In this document: positions 8,819 to 16,919 of the stretch, piece by piece
Numbering within the stretch: position 1 is the first letter of the stretch
How the letters are laid out: the number at the start of each line of letters is the position of its first letter
Assembly (NCBI GenBank): GCA_963772805.1
Contig: CAVYYU010000003.1
Coordinates: 124,001-188,000, forward strand
Length of the DNA stretch: 64,000 nucleotides
Direction of reading: 5' to 3'
Source: Legionella_A sp963772805
GTDB lineage: Bacteria; Pseudomonadota; Gammaproteobacteria; Legionellales; Legionellaceae
Position numbers and translations under genes: made by a program
The notes under the pieces: model-generated
Database searches by the model: none
What the model saw: only the letters and a program-made list of their open reading frames with translations
Told to the model about the DNA's origin: nothing

Positions 8819-9646
8819 TTAGGCAGCTAGTACCAATTTTTGCCTTGGGGGAATTCCTCCAATTGCAGTATTTGGTCGTTCATTGTTGTACGTCCAAAGC
8901 CATTGTGTCGCATGTAGTTGTACCTCAGCAATACTTTCAAATAAATATTGGCTTAACCAGTCATACCTAACTGTGCGGTTATACCGTTCAATATAAGCAT
9001 TTTGCTGTGGATTTCCTGGTTGGATAAAGACCAACTGTATCTGATTCTTATCAGCCCATTGTCCCAGCAATTTACTGATATACTCCGGGCCATTATCACA
9101 ACGTATCTGCTTTGGCTTTCCACGCCATTCAATGATTTGATTCAGAGCCCGAACAACCCGCTCTGCCGGCAAAGATAAATCCACCTCGATGGCAAGGCCT
9201 TCGCGATTGAAGTCATCAAGGACATTAAATAAGCGATAGCTACGGCCATCCTCTAACTGATCATGCATAAAATCCATCGACCAGCATTCGTTGATTGCAT
9301 TTGGCACAGCCAATACGTCAGGCTTCTCCCTGATTAACCGTTTTTTGGGTTTGATTCGCATGTTGAGCTCCAATTCCCGATAGATTCGATAAACACGCTT
9401 ATGGTTCCAAGCATAGCCCTTCACATTTCGAAGGTATAAAAAACATAAGCCGAAACCCCAATTACGTTGATTCTGAGCTAAACGCATTAACCAATCCGCT
9501 ATTATGGTGTTTTCATCGCTTAGTTTAGGCTGATATCGATAACAGGTTTCACTGATGCTAAACAGGTCGCATGACAAACGAATTGAGACGCCTTTATCAA
9601 TCACCGCCTTATGTGCCAGCTCACGCCGGCGCGACGGTGTTACCAC
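8819..9646 (-). CDS. IS3-family transposase OrfB (DDE integrase domain)
   Basis: 275 residues if counted from the GTG at 9646, but probably made as an OrfAB fusion. The rve-type DDE catalytic triad is visible: Asp in CWSMDFMHD, Asp in IRCDNGPEY and Glu in NAYIERYNRTVR. An HTH_21-type region precedes it (ETCYRYQPK, then YLRNVKGYAWNHKRVYRIY). It overlaps the end of orfA by 7 bases in the -1 frame. It catalyses strand transfer for the element. No internal stop or missing catalytic residue is seen. Confidence 0.93.
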   Translation of the reverse strand: MVTPSRRRELAHKAVIDKGVSIRLSCDLFSISETCYRYQPKLSDENTIIADWLMRLAQNQRNWGFGLCFLYLRNVKGYAWNHKRVYRIYRELELNMRIKPKKRLIREKPDVLAVPNAINECWSMDFMHDQLEDGRSYRLFNVLDDFNREGLAIEVDLSLPAERVVRALNQIIEWRGKPKQIRCDNGPEYISKLLGQWADKNQIQLVFIQPGNPQQNAYIERYNRTVRYDWLSQYLFESIAEVQLHATQWLWTYNNERPNTAIGGIPPRQKLVLAA

Positions 9647-9906
9647 TTTTTTTCAATGGCTTCCCTTAGAATCTCGGCTTTCAGGCGCTCTTCAGCATAC
9701 ATCTTTTTAAGACGACTATTTTCAGCTTCCAGCTCTTTTAGTCGCGACATCATGGACACATCCATTCCGCCATATTTAGCGCGCCATTTATAAAATGTAG
9801 CCGAGCTGATGACATGTTCTCGGCAAAGCTCTGGAACAGGGGTTCCGCCTTCGGATTGTTTTAGAATCGACAGTATTTGGCTGTCTGTAAATTTTGATTT
9901 TTTCAT
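9640..9906 (-). CDS. IS3-family transposase OrfA (HTH)
   Basis: An 88-residue DNA-binding component. It has the HTH KFTDSQILSILKQSEGG and ISSATFYKWRAKYGGMD, then a leucine-zipper-like helix LKELEAENSRLKKMYAEE. ATG 9906 is preceded by AGGAG. Near its end the coding strand reads GAAAAAAAGTGG: the A7G run (T7 at 9647-9653 on the + strand) is the standard -1 frameshift signal that yields the OrfAB transposase, and the downstream orfB frame is indeed -1. Confidence 0.92.
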   Translation of the reverse strand: MKKSKFTDSQILSILKQSEGGTPVPELCREHVISSATFYKWRAKYGGMDVSMMSRLKELEAENSRLKKMYAEERLKAEILREAIEKKW

Positions 9907-9939
9907 GCAGAATCTCCTGTGCATAGGTTACGAGAAAAT

Positions 9940-9977
9940 TCTACTTTTGGCATCAGTTATTTTTCGGGGAGATTACC
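9940..9977. repeat. right terminal inverted repeat of the first IS
   Basis: Ends GGGGAGATTACC at the host junction; mirrors 8779-8816. Immediately followed by the GATT target duplicate 9978-9981. Confidence 0.75.
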
Positions 9978-9981
9978 GATT

Positions 9982-11982
9982 CTCCCAGAAGATAAAAAAA
10001 TCGCATATGCGGCCCTTTTTCCACGATCCAAAAAACAAAAAATAAAGACTTCAGTCGAATTTCGAATCAAAAGACCAGACGGCTCCATACGATATATTCT
10101 TGCGAGAACTTTCAAATTAGAAGATGTAGATCACAATACATTTGTTGTTGTCGGCATAGCAGTTGATTTGACGCAGGTAACACTGGAAAAAAAATACAAG
10201 CAGATTCAATATAATCTTTCAAATCTAATTGCGAGTGAGAAAAACATAATGGTTTTTTTTCACAAAACACTTAAGATGTTCGGCGAATTGTCAGAGCTTC
10301 AACTTAGCGAATTATGGTTAGTGGATGAATCTAGACATGTTTTGTTCTGTGTTGATACCTGGCATGTAGATAACAAGTTTATAGACGACTTTGTAGCAAG
10401 ACGTTTAGAACATACTTTTAAGATAGGTGAAGGACTTCCAGGAAGTGCCTGGGAAACTAAAACCCCTTTTTTTATAAGCGATTATTCTGATAATCCGGCC
10501 TATTTTCCATCTGGGGATGCGAAAATCGCTGGATTAAATAACGCTTTTGGAATACCCATTGTTAGTCAGGGCAAGATTTTTGGTGTCATCGAATTTTTTA
10601 GTAGTAATGTAATAAAACCGGATGCAGGGTTATTAACTCTTTTGCAAAACATGAGTAGATATATCGGAGACTATATTATACATACGAAGGAGTTAGAAAA
10701 AATTCGAGTAACCGCTAAGCATGATCTTTTAACAGGTCTATTAAATCGTTCTGCTCTGGAAGACAAGTTGGACAGACTGATAGCCAGTAAAAAATCAAAA
10801 TCAATTGCTGTGTTAGTGTTAGATATTGATAGATTTAAATTAATCAATGAGTCATTAGGGCATGAATTTGGCGACAAGCTATTAATAGTCATGGGAAGAA
10901 GATTAAACGAGGTCGTGAGGCAGAAGAGAGTCGGTTTGGCTCGGCTCGAAGCCGACCAATATATCTTATATATTCAGGATGCAACGAGACAAGATGCATT
11001 GGAATACTCCCAAACGATCCAGCGTAATCTTAAGGATTCATTCAATATTGATAAAAGTACAATCAATGTATCAGTGAGTATAGGGATTGCCATTTATCCA
11101 CAAGATGGACTAGACAGCAAATCGCTAGTGATTAATGCTAATTTGGCAATGCGTATGACAAAAGGAAGGGGAGGTGACAGAATTGACTTTTTCACTAAGG
11201 ACTTACCTGTCTTTGCTTCGCAAGCAATTACTATGAAAGCTGATTTACGAGCGGCGCTGCAGAGTACGAAACAATTTATTTTGGAATACCAGCCTCAAGT
11301 CGATCTAAAGACGGGTGATGTTTGTGCTGCTGAAGTATTGGTTCGTTGGCAGCACCCAATTAGAGGATTGCTTTATCCTGATCAATTTATTCCTCTTGCA
11401 GAAAAATACAGAATTATTAGCACTCTGAATGAACATGTATTGCGCATGGCATTTAAACAAATTAGTTTGATGGAATTAAGAATACCGGTGTCTATCAATA
11501 TTTCAGCTCAGCAGTTTGAGGATGGGTTCCATCTGGTAGAATACCTTGAACTTCTCATGAAAGAATTCGCAGTAAACAGCAAACAGATAGAGCTGGAAAT
11601 CACTGAAAATTCACTTGTCGATGATACTGAACATAACATTGCTGTTTTAAAAGCCCTTCACGAGCTTGGGTATATGATAGCCATTGATGATTTTGGAATT
11701 GGTTATTCATCATTCAGCTACCTCAATCGTTTACCTGTTCAGAAAATAAAAATAGACAAGGCTTTTATTACCGGATTACCAACGAATCTTGCCAATGTTA
11801 AAATCGTAAAAGCGTTAATCGTGCTGGCCCATGCTTTGGATAAAATGGTGGTGGCAGAAGGTGCCGAAACAGAAGCTGAGGTAGAATTTTTAAAGCAAGA
11901 AAATTGCGACATTGTTCAGGGTTTTTATTATTACAAACCTATGTCATTGGTTGATCTGAGGGCCATTATAGCAAAACAGTAA
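9982..11982 (+). pseudogene. membrane PAS-GAF-GGDEF-EAL protein, 3' part (disrupted by IS)
   Basis: Second part of the split gene (667 codons with stop); the frame is also open back into the IS to an ATG at 9919, so a soluble fragment could be made. In rebuilt numbering: PAS remainder with C-terminal cap RRPDG-like KRPDGSIRYILAR, GAF about 418-550, GGDEF about 590-750, EAL about 766-1005. The GGDEF signature is degenerate (ARLEADQYILYI in place of GGDEF), so cyclase activity is unlikely. The EAL domain keeps AEVLVRWQHP (EVL variant), ISINISAQQF, ELEITENS, DDFGIGYSS, KIKIDKAF and AEGAE, so phosphodiesterase activity is plausible if it is expressed. Confidence 0.85.
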
Positions 11983-12149
11983 GAAGCCTTGAGACTGTTG
12001 AGCGTGTTCTTTCGCGGCTTATTTATGTGAACTTGCAGAAACCTCAAATTAGCACCTATGTTTATTTAAAAGGACGCTTTCCATCTGTTTATAGCCATTC
12101 GTTGCCGTTTGATCTTTTATTATGTTGACGCTGAAAAGAGGTAGTACTC

Positions 12150-12178
12150 AGTTGGGTTGCGTAAGATGCAACCCAACT
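12150..12178. terminator. hairpin between convergent genes; GGGTTGC family
   Basis: AGTTGGGTTGC (12150-12160) and GCAACCCAACT (12168-12178), perfect 11 bp with a 7-base loop. It sits between the 3' end of the EAL gene and the 3' end of prs and could serve both strands. The remaining gap 11983-12149 shows nothing else. Confidence 0.7.
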
Positions 12179-12189
12179 AGCATGCTGTT

Positions 12190-13137
12190 TTATTCCGCAA
12201 ACATCGAACTAATGGACTCTTCCTCATTCACGCGCTTAATCGCTTGCGATAACATCGGCGCAAGGCTTACTACACGGATTTTTTTACAATTACGAGCACT
12301 GTCCGACAAGGGTATGGTATCGGTGACCACAACTTCATCCAAGGATGAATGCATAATATTGTCGATGGCAGGCCCTGATAGCACCGGGTGGGTGATGTAT
12401 GCACGAACACTGGCAGCCCCGCTTTTTTTAAGCTCATGCGCAGCTGAGCATAAGGTGCCAGCTGTATCCACGATATCATCGATAATAAGACAATTGCGGC
12501 CTCGTGGCTCACCAATAATGTGCATGACTTCTGATTTATTAGGTCCACTGCGACGCTTATCAATTATTGACATTTCAGCATCATTCAGGCGCTTGGCCAT
12601 GGCACGGGCACGAACTACACCACCGACATCAGGCGAAATCACCATTAAATTAGTCAGGTTTTTCTGTTGGATATCATCAAGCAATACTGGGGTGGAGTAT
12701 ACGTTATCAACCGGCATGCTGAAGAAACCCTGGATTTGGTCTGCATGCAAGTCGACTGTTAATATCCGACAGATGCCTACAGCGGCTATCATGTCAGCAA
12801 CTACTTTTGCAGTAATGGGGACTCGTGCTGAGCGCACGCGTCTATCTTGTCGTGCATAACCGAAATAAGGTATTACGGCAGTGATACGGCCTGCCGATGA
12901 GCGTCGCAACGCATCTGCCATCACCAGTAATTCCATAAGATTGTCATTCGAGGGCGCACAGGTGGACTGAATGATGAATACATCCCGGCCACGTACATTC
13001 TCAAGGATCTCAATCATTGTTTCGCCGTCGCTAAACGTGCCTACAGTGGCTTGGCCAATGGGTAATTGCAAATGTGAGGAAATTTTTAGAGCTAGTTCTG
13101 GATTAGCATTGCCAGTAAAAATCATCATTGTTGACAT
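12190..13137 (-). CDS. prs: ribose-phosphate pyrophosphokinase
   Basis: A 315-residue protein, exactly the usual length. It transfers pyrophosphate from ATP to ribose 5-phosphate to give PRPP for purine, pyrimidine, histidine and NAD synthesis. Visible motifs are the flexible loop PYFGYARQDRR, the cation site TVDLHADQIQGFF, and the PRPP-binding loop LIIDDIVDTAGTL. The N-terminus STMMIFTGNANPELA is family-typical and starts at ATG 13137. Upstream on the same strand lies tRNA-Gln, then lolB: the gammaproteobacterial lolB-(ispE)-tRNA-prs arrangement, here without ispE. Confidence 0.98.
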   Translation of the reverse strand: MSTMMIFTGNANPELALKISSHLQLPIGQATVGTFSDGETMIEILENVRGRDVFIIQSTCAPSNDNLMELLVMADALRRSSAGRITAVIPYFGYARQDRRVRSARVPITAKVVADMIAAVGICRILTVDLHADQIQGFFSMPVDNVYSTPVLLDDIQQKNLTNLMVISPDVGGVVRARAMAKRLNDAEMSIIDKRRSGPNKSEVMHIIGEPRGRNCLIIDDIVDTAGTLCSAAHELKKSGAASVRAYITHPVLSGPAIDNIMHSSLDEVVVTDTIPLSDSARNCKKIRVVSLAPMLSQAIKRVNEEESISSMFAE

Positions 13138-13285
13138 GTGTATAACCCTTCGATTTAAGGTGAATCGAGTAACGTAAACACATAGCAGAAGACAGCCAGA
13201 GAGATATTATTATTAGGTTAGCCATCCGGTGAGCGCTTTCTTAGCAAATATCTTCTGAGGTCTGTTTACTTGAATCACAAGAGTG

Positions 13286-13360
13286 TGGCTGGGGTGCTAG
13301 GATTCGAACCTAGGAATGCAGGGATCAAAACCCTGTGCCTTACCACTTGGCGACACCCCA
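13286..13360 (-). tRNA. tRNA-Gln (anticodon TTG), CCA encoded
   Basis: On the minus strand the cloverleaf reads TGGGGTG acceptor, D-arm GCCAAGTGGTAAGGC, anticodon stem CAGGG with loop TTTTGAT and CCCTG, T-arm CTAGGTTCGAATCCTAG, acceptor CACCCCA, discriminator G and CCA. The anticodon TTG reads CAA glutamine codons. It sits about 150 bases upstream of prs in the same direction. Confidence 0.97.
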
Positions 13361-13551
13361 ATAGCTGTAGATTTTTATTCATTTACGATGTACGCAGAGT
13401 ATCCCTGCGAACTGGTGCGTATTTTGCAGATAATTGTCTCGTTTGTCAATGCGAAAATCGAAAAAAATGGTGTCGTAATTGTAGGTCGGACACTTGGTGC
13501 AAGGGCAGCAAGGTTAGGGTAGCAATGCAACACTTGGGAGATATTAAACAA

Positions 13552-13585
13552 ATGGTTGGGTTGCGTGTTTTTGCAACCCAACCAT
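13552..13585. repeat. perfect 13-bp hairpin; GGGTTGC family
   Basis: ATGGTTGGGTTGC (13552-13564) and GCAACCCAACCAT (13573-13585) with an 8-base T-rich loop, lying 30 bases past the lolB stop codon. It is in position to terminate lolB transcription. The 13361-13551 part of the gap has no credible ORF; ispE is absent. Confidence 0.75.
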
Positions 13586-13615
13586 GATTTGCGCCGTCCA
13601 CAAAATGAGATGAAA

Positions 13616-14215
13616 TTAGACTGACCAGTGTTTAATGATGAGCTTAATCGCGACACCATTGCCCTGTAATCGTATTTTACTGGGCAGATCAATATTTCCT
13701 ACTGACGTATAGCTTGTATAATCAATCGTATAACCTGCTTGTTTAAGCGATATTAAATGATTGTACTGATCTCGCCTGGCTTCTTGAACACCGCCTGGTG
13801 CAGGCAAGCCTCTGACCCAATAATATAAATTGTTAACCGGCAGGCGTATGCCTGTTTGCTGCTGTAACAACTCGTCAGCATTTGCCGAAGTGACCGATTT
13901 GGGGCCATCTTTATAGCTTACTAAGCCGCCGTCTCTTTCAATAATTACCGTGCCGCCGCCAAGAGGGCCAAATAAACGGATCTGGTATTGATTTATGCCT
14001 TGCTGGCGCCAATTGAGCGATGCCGTCCATGCTTTTTTTGCATTTCTTGCTGCCATCGCACCGGTAATTTGCCAAGATGAAATAGTGGCAGTTTGCGCTT
14101 CCCTTTTTTCTAGCGGAATCGTTTCATTAACGGGGGCTTCTGGTGCGGGCCTTGGTGGTGCACAGGCGGTAAGAAATATTAGAGAACAAATGCAAGTGCG
14201 TTTTAACCCGTTCAT
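13616..14215 (-). CDS. lolB: outer-membrane lipoprotein receptor LolB
   Basis: A 199-residue lipoprotein, close to the usual 200-210. The start at ATG 14215 gives a lipoprotein signal MNGLKRTCICSLIFLTAC with Cys18 as the acylation site; the frame is open 39 codons further upstream, but that part has no signal character. Mature-chain features WQITGAMAARN, SLNWRQQG, IRLFGPLGGGTVII and LPVNNLYYWVRGLP match LolB. It receives lipoproteins from LolA and inserts them into the outer membrane. A GGGAG lies 12 bases upstream of the start. It is divergent from coaD. Confidence 0.93.
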   Translation of the reverse strand: MNGLKRTCICSLIFLTACAPPRPAPEAPVNETIPLEKREAQTATISSWQITGAMAARNAKKAWTASLNWRQQGINQYQIRLFGPLGGGTVIIERDGGLVSYKDGPKSVTSANADELLQQQTGIRLPVNNLYYWVRGLPAPGGVQEARRDQYNHLISLKQAGYTIDYTSYTSVGNIDLPSKIRLQGNGVAIKLIIKHWSV

Positions 14216-14330
14216 CGCGTGATTTAACTCCCTGTTAGTTTCATCTGAAGACCAGTCTATTGAATCAGACAATAGACTGACGTTTAACATTACGCTAGAC
14301 TTGAAAAATACGCAATTACCCTGCTGGCTC

Positions 14331-14825
14331 ATGAAACAAAAAGCGGTTTACCCAGGTACCTTTGATCCTATCACCAATGGCCATGTCGATATTATTACCC
14401 GAGCTGCAAAGCTGTTTCCTGAGGTAATCGTCGCCGTTGCCAATAGCAGTGCCAAAAGCCCATTTTTTCCTTTAAATACCCGCATTGAGTTAGCACAAAA
14501 AGTCCTGGGTAATTTGTCTGGCGTGAAGGTTATGGGTTTTGATAAATTACTGATTCATTTTGCACGCGAACAAAATGCGGGGATTATTCTGCGCGGTTTG
14601 CGCGCGGTTACTGATTTTGAGTATGAATTCCAGCTGGCTGGGATGAATCGTAAATTAGCGAAACAGGTGGAAACTCTTTTTTTGACACCGTCAGAAAATT
14701 GCATTTTTATTTCATCTACCCTGGTTCGCGAAATTGCTCTGATGGGTGGTGACATATCCGAGTTCGTTCCGGATGTTGTTGTGCGTGCACTGCACCAGAT
14801 GCGAGAGCGATTGACGAGCGAATAA
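14331..14825 (+). CDS. coaD: phosphopantetheine adenylyltransferase
   Basis: A 164-residue protein. It makes dephospho-CoA from 4'-phosphopantetheine and ATP, the penultimate step of CoA synthesis. The nucleotidyltransferase motif TFDPITNGHVDII (T/HxGH type) opens the protein, RGLRAVTDFEYE is the substrate loop, and ISSTLVREIA is the C-terminal ATP-binding motif. The start chosen is ATG 14331 (MKQKAVYPG), the usual N-terminus; a TTG ten codons upstream is less likely. It is convergent with plsC, with only 9 bases between the stops. Confidence 0.97.
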   Translation: MKQKAVYPGTFDPITNGHVDIITRAAKLFPEVIVAVANSSAKSPFFPLNTRIELAQKVLGNLSGVKVMGFDKLLIHFAREQNAGIILRGLRAVTDFEYEFQLAGMNRKLAKQVETLFLTPSENCIFISSTLVREIALMGGDISEFVPDVVVRALHQMRERLTSE

Positions 14826-14834
14826 AGCGTCGTA

Positions 14835-15566
14835 CTAAGGCGTCTCCGTCAAGCTTTTGATGGACTGATAAACCTGAGCAATTAATTCTTCTTTATTTTC
14901 CAGGGTGAATTTTGAAGCGTCGATGGCTTTGCCGATATGGATTTCAGCAGTTTGATTGAGATTTAAGTGGAACGAACGTGCCGGTAAGATATCAAACGCG
15001 CCGCGAATACCCATAGGAATGATAACGGCCTTGGTTTGAATTGCGGTGATAAACGATCCTTTTTTAAAGTGGGCAAGATTACCATCTTTTGAACGTGTAC
15101 CTTCCGGTGCTATCCACATCACAATGCCGCTTTCCAGGAGCTGGCGTACAAACTCCAAATCTTTCATTGCTTGATGCCTATTTCTGCGGTCGATAAACGG
15201 GAACTCCGCAGCCTGCATGCCTTTACCCATAATAGGTATTTTGGCCATTTCTTTTTTGGACAGCATGCGAATAGAGCTATTGGGAAACGCCTTAAAGCTG
15301 AGCGGGATATCATAAAGGCTGCTGTGGTTACACATGATAATGGTCGGTTGCCCCGCTTGCGGCTCAACGCCATACGGGTTGAATACCTTGCACTTGATGC
15401 CAGCTAAATTCAGAACCCGATTTATATAAAGGTTCATTGTTTTATCTACCCAGGCACGATTTATGCCACCAAAAAAGCGCATGAGCACGGCGCGGCCGCA
15501 TGTATTAGCAGTGAATAATGCCGATAAAAGAATAATCCACGCGGTGCGTAGTTTACTGGCCTTCAT
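14835..15566 (-). CDS. plsC: 1-acyl-sn-glycerol-3-phosphate acyltransferase
   Basis: A 243-residue membrane-associated acyltransferase. It adds the second acyl chain to lysophosphatidate to give phosphatidic acid. The catalytic HX4D motif is NHSSLYD, the glycerol-phosphate-binding motif is APEGTRSKDG, and a hydrophobic N-terminal helix (AWIILLSALFTANT) anchors it. The start is ATG 15566, preceded closely by GAGGGG; an upstream frame adds 14 residues without family character. It is first in the direction away from mutM, with about 60 bases between them. Confidence 0.93.
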   Translation of the reverse strand: MKASKLRTAWIILLSALFTANTCGRAVLMRFFGGINRAWVDKTMNLYINRVLNLAGIKCKVFNPYGVEPQAGQPTIIMCNHSSLYDIPLSFKAFPNSSIRMLSKKEMAKIPIMGKGMQAAEFPFIDRRNRHQAMKDLEFVRQLLESGIVMWIAPEGTRSKDGNLAHFKKGSFITAIQTKAVIIPMGIRGAFDILPARSFHLNLNQTAEIHIGKAIDASKFTLENKEELIAQVYQSIKSLTETP

Positions 15567-15627
15567 AATCCCCTCAATACTGGTTTTAAACGGTTGATGA
15601 TACTGCAAACATCACAGTTTTCCTATT

Positions 15628-16446
15628 CTATTTGAGTTGACAATGCGGGCAAAACGTTGAGCTGCGACCCGCAATGGTGATGCTTTCAATCAACATTTGA
15701 CAATTAGGACATGGGGCGCCCTTTCGTCCATAGATAGTTAAGGCGGTGGAAAAATAACCCGGCTTGCCATCGACGGCATAAAAATCTCGCAAGGTTGTGC
15801 CGCCGGCTGCAATCGCTTGTTGCAATACGCTTTTAATATGATGACTTAGGCCGATATATTTTTCTTCAGGAATAGCCCCTGCAGGCGACTGGGGATGAAT
15901 GCCGGCAAGAAACAAACACTGTGTTGCATAAATGTTACCAACACCGACAACCACATGGTTATTCATGATGAATGATTTGATACATTGTGTCCTACGGTGT
16001 GCTCGCGCTGATAGATATTGGCCATTAAACTCATCTGAGAGAGGTTCAGGACCCAAGTGAGCCAGCAATGTGTGCTTTAATGGATTTTCTTCTACATAAA
16101 GCCACAAACCAAAACGGCGGGGGTCTTGATAGCGAAGCAGCGTTCCATTCGTTAAACACAAATCGATATGATCATGTTTTCCAGCGGGAGTTTGTGCATT
16201 GGTAATCCGCAAATGACCAGACATACCCAGATGAATGAGCAAGTTTCCCGTTGATAATTCAAGTAAAAGATATTTGCCGCGACGGGATATCCCTTGTATT
16301 ACCTTGCCGGCGCACGAAGCACTGATATCATGAGGAACCGGTACGCGCAATTTTGACTGGCGCACGGTAACGCCAGCAATACTCTGGTTAAGCAGGAAGG
16401 GCAAGATTCCGCGTTTAGTTGTTTCTACTTCGGGTAATTCTGGCAT
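15628..16446 (-). CDS. mutM: formamidopyrimidine-DNA glycosylase
   Basis: A 272-residue base-excision repair enzyme that removes 8-oxoguanine and nicks the DNA. The start at ATG 16446 gives MPELPEVETTKRG, with the catalytic N-terminal Pro and Glu. IHLGMSGHLRI, DPRRFG and VGVGNIYATQ are family motifs. The C-terminal zinc finger is complete (CPNC and CPHC). Three residues upstream the frame offers a TTG, which is rejected because Pro must follow the initiator Met. The stop lies 62 bases from the plsC start. Confidence 0.98.
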   Translation of the reverse strand: MPELPEVETTKRGILPFLLNQSIAGVTVRQSKLRVPVPHDISASCAGKVIQGISRRGKYLLLELSTGNLLIHLGMSGHLRITNAQTPAGKHDHIDLCLTNGTLLRYQDPRRFGLWLYVEENPLKHTLLAHLGPEPLSDEFNGQYLSARAHRRTQCIKSFIMNNHVVVGVGNIYATQCLFLAGIHPQSPAGAIPEEKYIGLSHHIKSVLQQAIAAGGTTLRDFYAVDGKPGYFSTALTIYGRKGAPCPNCQMLIESITIAGRSSTFCPHCQLK

Positions 16447-16464
16447 AATTGGCAATTCGCGGAG

Positions 16465-16695
16465 TTAGTCTTTGTCATCGTGCTCGATAACGCGTCCAGA
16501 TGATTTTTTTAGTGCTGGTTTTGGGAAGAAATAATTTTTAACCAGTGTGGTAACCCATAAGATAACACCAATGAAAAGCCCCCATACCAGCAGATACGAA
16601 AAAACAACGAAAAGTCCAATAATAAAGGCGACGGCTATGCCCAGCATGATAAAAGGCACTAATTGCCCCACTATGCGATCTAATTTAATATTCAT
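16465..16695 (-). CDS. small two-helix inner-membrane protein
   Basis: A 76-residue protein with two strongly hydrophobic segments (residues about 11-30 and 32-52) and a charged tail SSGRVIEHDDKD. ATG 16695 has GGA 7 bases upstream, and it ends 19 bases before mutM, so the two are probably co-transcribed. I recognise no family with a known function. Confidence 0.7.
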   Translation of the reverse strand: MNIKLDRIVGQLVPFIMLGIAVAFIIGLFVVFSYLLVWGLFIGVILWVTTLVKNYFFPKPALKKSSGRVIEHDDKD

Positions 16696-16817
16696 AAGTT
16701 ATCCGGTTATTGGCCGCAAGCGAGCCTGATCTCGTTGCTAGTTATAAAAATTATCGTCCACAATTCGCTTTGATGCAATGCTAACTGTTCAAAATGTGGT
16801 ATCATAATAGGTAGGGA

Positions 16818-16826
16818 TGGTATAAT
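16818..16826 (+). promoter_or_regulatory. extended -10 promoter ahead of the desaturase
   Basis: TGGTATAAT is a perfect extended -10 (TGnTATAAT), about 94 bases before the desaturase ATG. A second weaker copy, TGGTATCAT, lies about 20 bases upstream. No good -35 is seen, as expected for this promoter class. Confidence 0.5.
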
Positions 16827-16919
16827 TCCTGTAGCATTTGAGAATTCGCACACTGTTTTCGAGTTATGCGCAGTTTAAACTATATCGCTCGTGAAATAAT
16901 TTACCCAACGGAGTAACCT

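Larger units (their letters stand above)
8779..9977 (-). mobile_element. complete IS3-family insertion sequence (1199 bp)
   Basis: Ends were defined from imperfect terminal inverted repeats. The left end begins GGTAATCCCCCC and the right end, read inward, begins GGTAATCTCCCC; similarity continues for about 38 bases to AAAAGTAGA. A 4-bp target duplication GATT flanks it (8775-8778 and 9978-9981). It carries orfA and orfB on the minus strand with a classic A7G slippery site between them. All parts look intact, so it may be active. Deleting it restores one continuous reading frame in the host gene, which confirms the boundaries. Confidence 0.93.

Noticed and set aside
12122..12859. 245-residue open frame on the + strand opposite prs
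   Set aside because: It is antisense to the intact, strongly conserved prs gene and its composition (Ser/Arg/Thr rich) looks like a shadow frame.
13375..13692. Minus-strand frame of 105 residues considered as an ispE remnant
   Set aside because: No GHMP kinase motif; it overlaps the end of lolB in another frame and crosses the 13552-13585 hairpin.
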